Shown here one piece after another: positions 25,119 to 26,960 of a DNA stretch of 26,960 nucleotides (the first letter of the stretch is position 1; each line of letters starts with the position of its first letter). Below the pieces are notes generated by a model. The model ran no database searches. It was not told the origin of the DNA and saw only the letters and a list, made by a program, of their open reading frames with translations. The position numbers and the translations under genes are program-made. Origin of the DNA: Myxococcales bacterium UBA1660 (GTDB taxonomy: Bacteria > Myxococcota_A > Polyangia > Polyangiales > Houyiibacteriaceae); assembly GCA_002320815.1 (NCBI GenBank), contig DCLA01000119.1, positions 1 through 26,960 on the forward strand, in the 5' to 3' direction.

Positions 25119-25913
25119 CCGGCGGGACCCCGCCGACGGCTCGCTGGTTTGGGAGTACGAGACCGAGCGTCGTGGGGGGAGCGGCTCGTTCACCGCCGAC
25201 GACGCCGCGGTCTACGTCCTGGTGGCCGAGAGCGGCGCGGCGTCCCTCCGCAAGCTCGACCGAGACACCGGGGTCCTCGACGCCGGCTTCGGCGAGGCCG
25301 GCTCTGGCAGACCGAGGGCGTCATGGGCGACCCCCGCGCGCTGCAGTGGGTGGGCGACTCGCTCCAGGTCCTCGGCCGCCGCACCGACGGCGTCTTCCTC
25401 GCCACCCGCGTGGACCCGGCCACCGGCGCCCCCGAGGCCACCTTCGGCGAAGGGGGGCCCCTGACCCTGCCCGACGTCTTCTCCCGCGCGAGCGTCTTCC
25501 TGGCGACGACCACCCACGTCGTCTTCGGCGGCTACGAGGTCCTCGCGGCCGACGACTGGGCCTGGCGGATCCAGAGTCGCACCGTGGACGGCGCGGTGGC
25601 CTGGGACGAGATGGACGACCTCACGAACCCCACGACCTTCGAGGCGGGCCTCGATCAGGTCACCGGGCTCGCGCTCTACGGAGACCAACTCCTCGCCCTC
25701 GGTATCGCCGACGGGTCCCGGGACCAGATCGACGGCCAGCTCCGCGACCCGGCGACCGGCGCGGTGACGAGCGAATGGACCAACCTCGCTCCGAGCGTCC
25801 AGGCGGTCACCGCCGTCGACGGCGCCGCTCTCTACTTCGGCGGCAGCTACGAGGTGCGCCTCGGGGCCGGCGGCCGCGGGTGGGCCATCGAGCGCGTCGC
25901 CGCCCCCGAGTGA
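25117..25913 (+). pseudogene. 5'-truncated, frameshifted delta-60-like propeller gene
   Basis: The 795 bases after the GH5 stop encode one propeller-like protein read in two frames, without a start codon. From 25117 one frame reads DPADGSLVWEYET, then VYVLVAESG and LDRDTGVLDAGFGEAG. At about 25302 the sense moves by one base to LWQTEGVMGDPRALQWVGDS, and it continues with VDPATGAPEATFGEGG and GWAIERVAAPE to the stop at 25913. A single missing base after GAGGCCGG would restore FGEAGLW. FGEGG-type segments resemble delta-60 repeats of secreted myxobacterial proteins. The missing start and signal peptide suggest a deletion fused it to the GH5 3' end. If the shift is a sequencing error, it would still be headless. 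Confidence 0.6.
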
Positions 25914-25929
25914 GCGCCGAGACCCGCGC

Positions 25930-26960
25930 TCACGCCCGCACCCAGCGCGAGCGGCGGCGCAGGTCCCAGACGATGAGGCCCAGCATCAAGACGAGCTGGA
26001 GCTGCCCGTTCCCCAGGCCGCCGCAGCCCCGCGGGACTCGGCACGCGGGAGCCACCAGCGCCGCGTCGCCGGCGCAGGTGCTGCTCCCGCCGTCGCCCGC
26101 GCAGCTCGGCGAGCTGTCCCCCTCGCAGCCACCGCCCCCGCCGCTGCTGCTCCCGCAGCCTCCACTGCTGCCGCCGCTCCCGCCGTCGCAGCCCCCGCCG
26201 CCCCCGCCGCTGCTCCCGCAGCCGCTGAGATCGCAGGTCGCCCCCGAGTAGGTCGACGACCCTCCGGACGAACCGCCCGAGCCCGAGGAGCCGCCGGAGG
26301 AGCCGCCCGACGATCGGGCCGGCCGGACACAACGGTTGGCGCTCACGACCTGCAGGGTCCCGCCCACGGGGAAGGCTTCGGCGGGAATACAGAAGGTGTC
26401 GCCGCGCTCGAAGCGCGCGCGCGAGAGCTGGCGCACCGGGTCGTCCTCGGTGTCGGGCAGTCCGTCGGGGCCGTACCCCTGGAAGCGGAGCTCGAAGCGA
26501 CCGGTCTCGCAGGTGCAGTCTTCGTCGAGGACCACCTCGGGGATCTCGATCACGCCGGTGACCCGGTGGGCTTCGAAGACCTGCCGGTCGTCGACGCGCT
26601 CCACGTAGGACACGGCGGGCTCGCGCCGACCATCGAGCTCGATCTCCAGGTGGGCCATCCCGCCGGGGATGGGGAGCTCCGCGTAGAGCAGGAGGTCGTC
26701 CACGATCTCCAGCGAGAGGAAGGTGAACCCCTCGAGCGGCTCGGGCTCCTCGAGCAGCACCGCTCCGCCGGGGCGGGTGCAGCCCTCGTCGTCGCAGTCG
26801 ACGGCTTCGGTGAAGCGCTGGGTCTCGAGGGATCCCCCATCCGAGGCGCCGTGGCAGGCGGCCAGGACCAGGGCGGCCGACACGAGGGCGACCGGGGCGA
26901 GGGCAGCCGACACGAGGGCGGCCGGGGCGAGGGCGGCCGACACGAGGGCGGCCGGGGCGA
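25930..26960 (-). CDS. Lipoprotein with repeat-built signal peptide and C-terminal anchor-like tail (5' end off the window)
   Basis: At least 337 residues; the frame is still open at the window edge. The usable GTG at 26943 gives a hydrophobic n-region of decapeptide repeats (SAALAPAALV) ending VLAAC (Cys30 from that start). The mature part up to about 205 has beta-rich segments (FTFLSLEIVDDLLLY, AHLEIELDGRREPAVSY, RVTGVIEIPEVVL) and paired Cys (DEDCTCETG). A Gly/Ser/Cys-rich, repetitive stretch follows at about 210-300. The end is CRVPRGCGGLGNGQLQ, a hydrophobic helix (LVLMLGLIVW) and an Arg cluster (DLRRRSR), resembling the MYXO-CTERM/GlyGly-CTERM sorting layout. Having both a lipobox and such a tail is unusual. 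No function is recognised. Confidence 0.75.
   Translation of the reverse strand, partial: APAALVSAALAPAALVSAALAPVALVSAALVLAACHGASDGGSLETQRFTEAVDCDDEGCTRPGGAVLLEEPEPLEGFTFLSLEIVDDLLLYAELPIPGGMAHLEIELDGRREPAVSYVERVDDRQVFEAHRVTGVIEIPEVVLDEDCTCETGRFELRFQGYGPDGLPDTEDDPVRQLSRARFERGDTFCIPAEAFPVGGTLQVVSANRCVRPARSSGGSSGGSSGSGGSSGGSSTYSGATCDLSGCGSSGGGGGGCDGGSGGSSGGCGSSSGGGGGCEGDSSPSCAGDGGSSTCAGDAALVAPACRVPRGCGGLGNGQLQLVLMLGLIVWDLRRRSRWVRA
26881..26960. repeat. 30-bp tandem repeat within a signal-peptide coding region
   Basis: The unit beginning CACGAGGGCG starts at 26881, 26911 and 26941; the third copy is cut by the window end, and a degenerate copy precedes the first. Copies differ at a few positions (ACCGGGG against GCCGGGG; GGGCAGCCGA against GGGCGGCCGA). 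The unit encodes ten hydrophobic residues and keeps the frame. Confidence 0.85.

Noticed and set aside
26080..26310. Repetitive CCGCCG/CTGCTCCCG tract as a possible CRISPR or minisatellite
   Set aside because: It is the reverse complement of Gly/Ser/Cys codons in the lipoprotein gene; there are no regular repeat-spacer units.

Overview
The window is very GC-rich. Third codon positions are almost all G or C, GTG starts are common, and there are many secreted lipoproteins with Asp/Ala/Gly/Pro-rich linkers after the lipidated Cys. It also has MopE-type metal-binding repeats, a giant Ser/Thr kinase-AAA-TPR regulator and a MYXO-CTERM-like tail. Together these point to a myxobacterium (Myxococcota), probably in the Polyangiales/Sandaracinaceae range. 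That placement rests on gene style, not on a marker gene. I see no rRNA, tRNA, CRISPR array, intact transposase or phage gene.

Layout. 1-6.1 kb holds small envelope and metabolic genes, mostly on the minus strand: a short lipoprotein, a divergent TPR membrane protein, a very His-rich lipoprotein, a class II aldolase-family protein, a receiver-like protein without its phospho-Asp, a secreted beta-propeller protein, a plus-strand DUF2945 protein, a frameshifted small gene, a helical-repeat-like protein and a DUF3253 zinc-ribbon protein. This stretch also holds a REP-like 78-bp inverted-repeat element and a 27-bp tandem repeat with a third partial copy 4 kb away. 6.2-11.4 kb (plus) holds a roughly 1256-residue kinase/degenerate cyclase/ATPase/TPR regulator, followed by an iron-sulfur L-serine dehydratase. 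11.4-14.2 kb (minus) holds yidH/DUF202, a DUF5722-like glycosidase and a DsbA-fold protein, packed tightly enough to be an operon. A SAM methyltransferase (plus) is divergent from it, and an AraC regulator-GST pair (minus) overlaps by ATGA.

17.1-27.0 kb is a surface-protein region. It has a 771-residue lipoprotein joining Cys-rich repeats, one MopE motif, a pentapeptide-repeat helix and a PPC-like domain. Divergent from it are two tandem paralogous MopE-type lipoproteins that overlap by 10 bp and share an unusual Leu-Cys-Pro C-terminus. Then come a small conserved unknown, a GH5 lipoprotein, a decapitated and frameshifted delta-60-like propeller remnant, and a lipoprotein whose signal peptide is built from 30-bp tandem repeats and whose C-terminus looks like a second anchoring signal.

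The genes do not form one obvious pathway. The recurring theme is the cell surface: at least seven predicted lipoproteins, two glycosidases, and Ca/Cu-type or His-type metal-binding sequences. Several reading frames are broken (about 4.83 kb, about 25.30 kb, and the start of the 12.2-13.7 kb gene). These are either real decay or sequence errors and should be resolved before functional claims are made.
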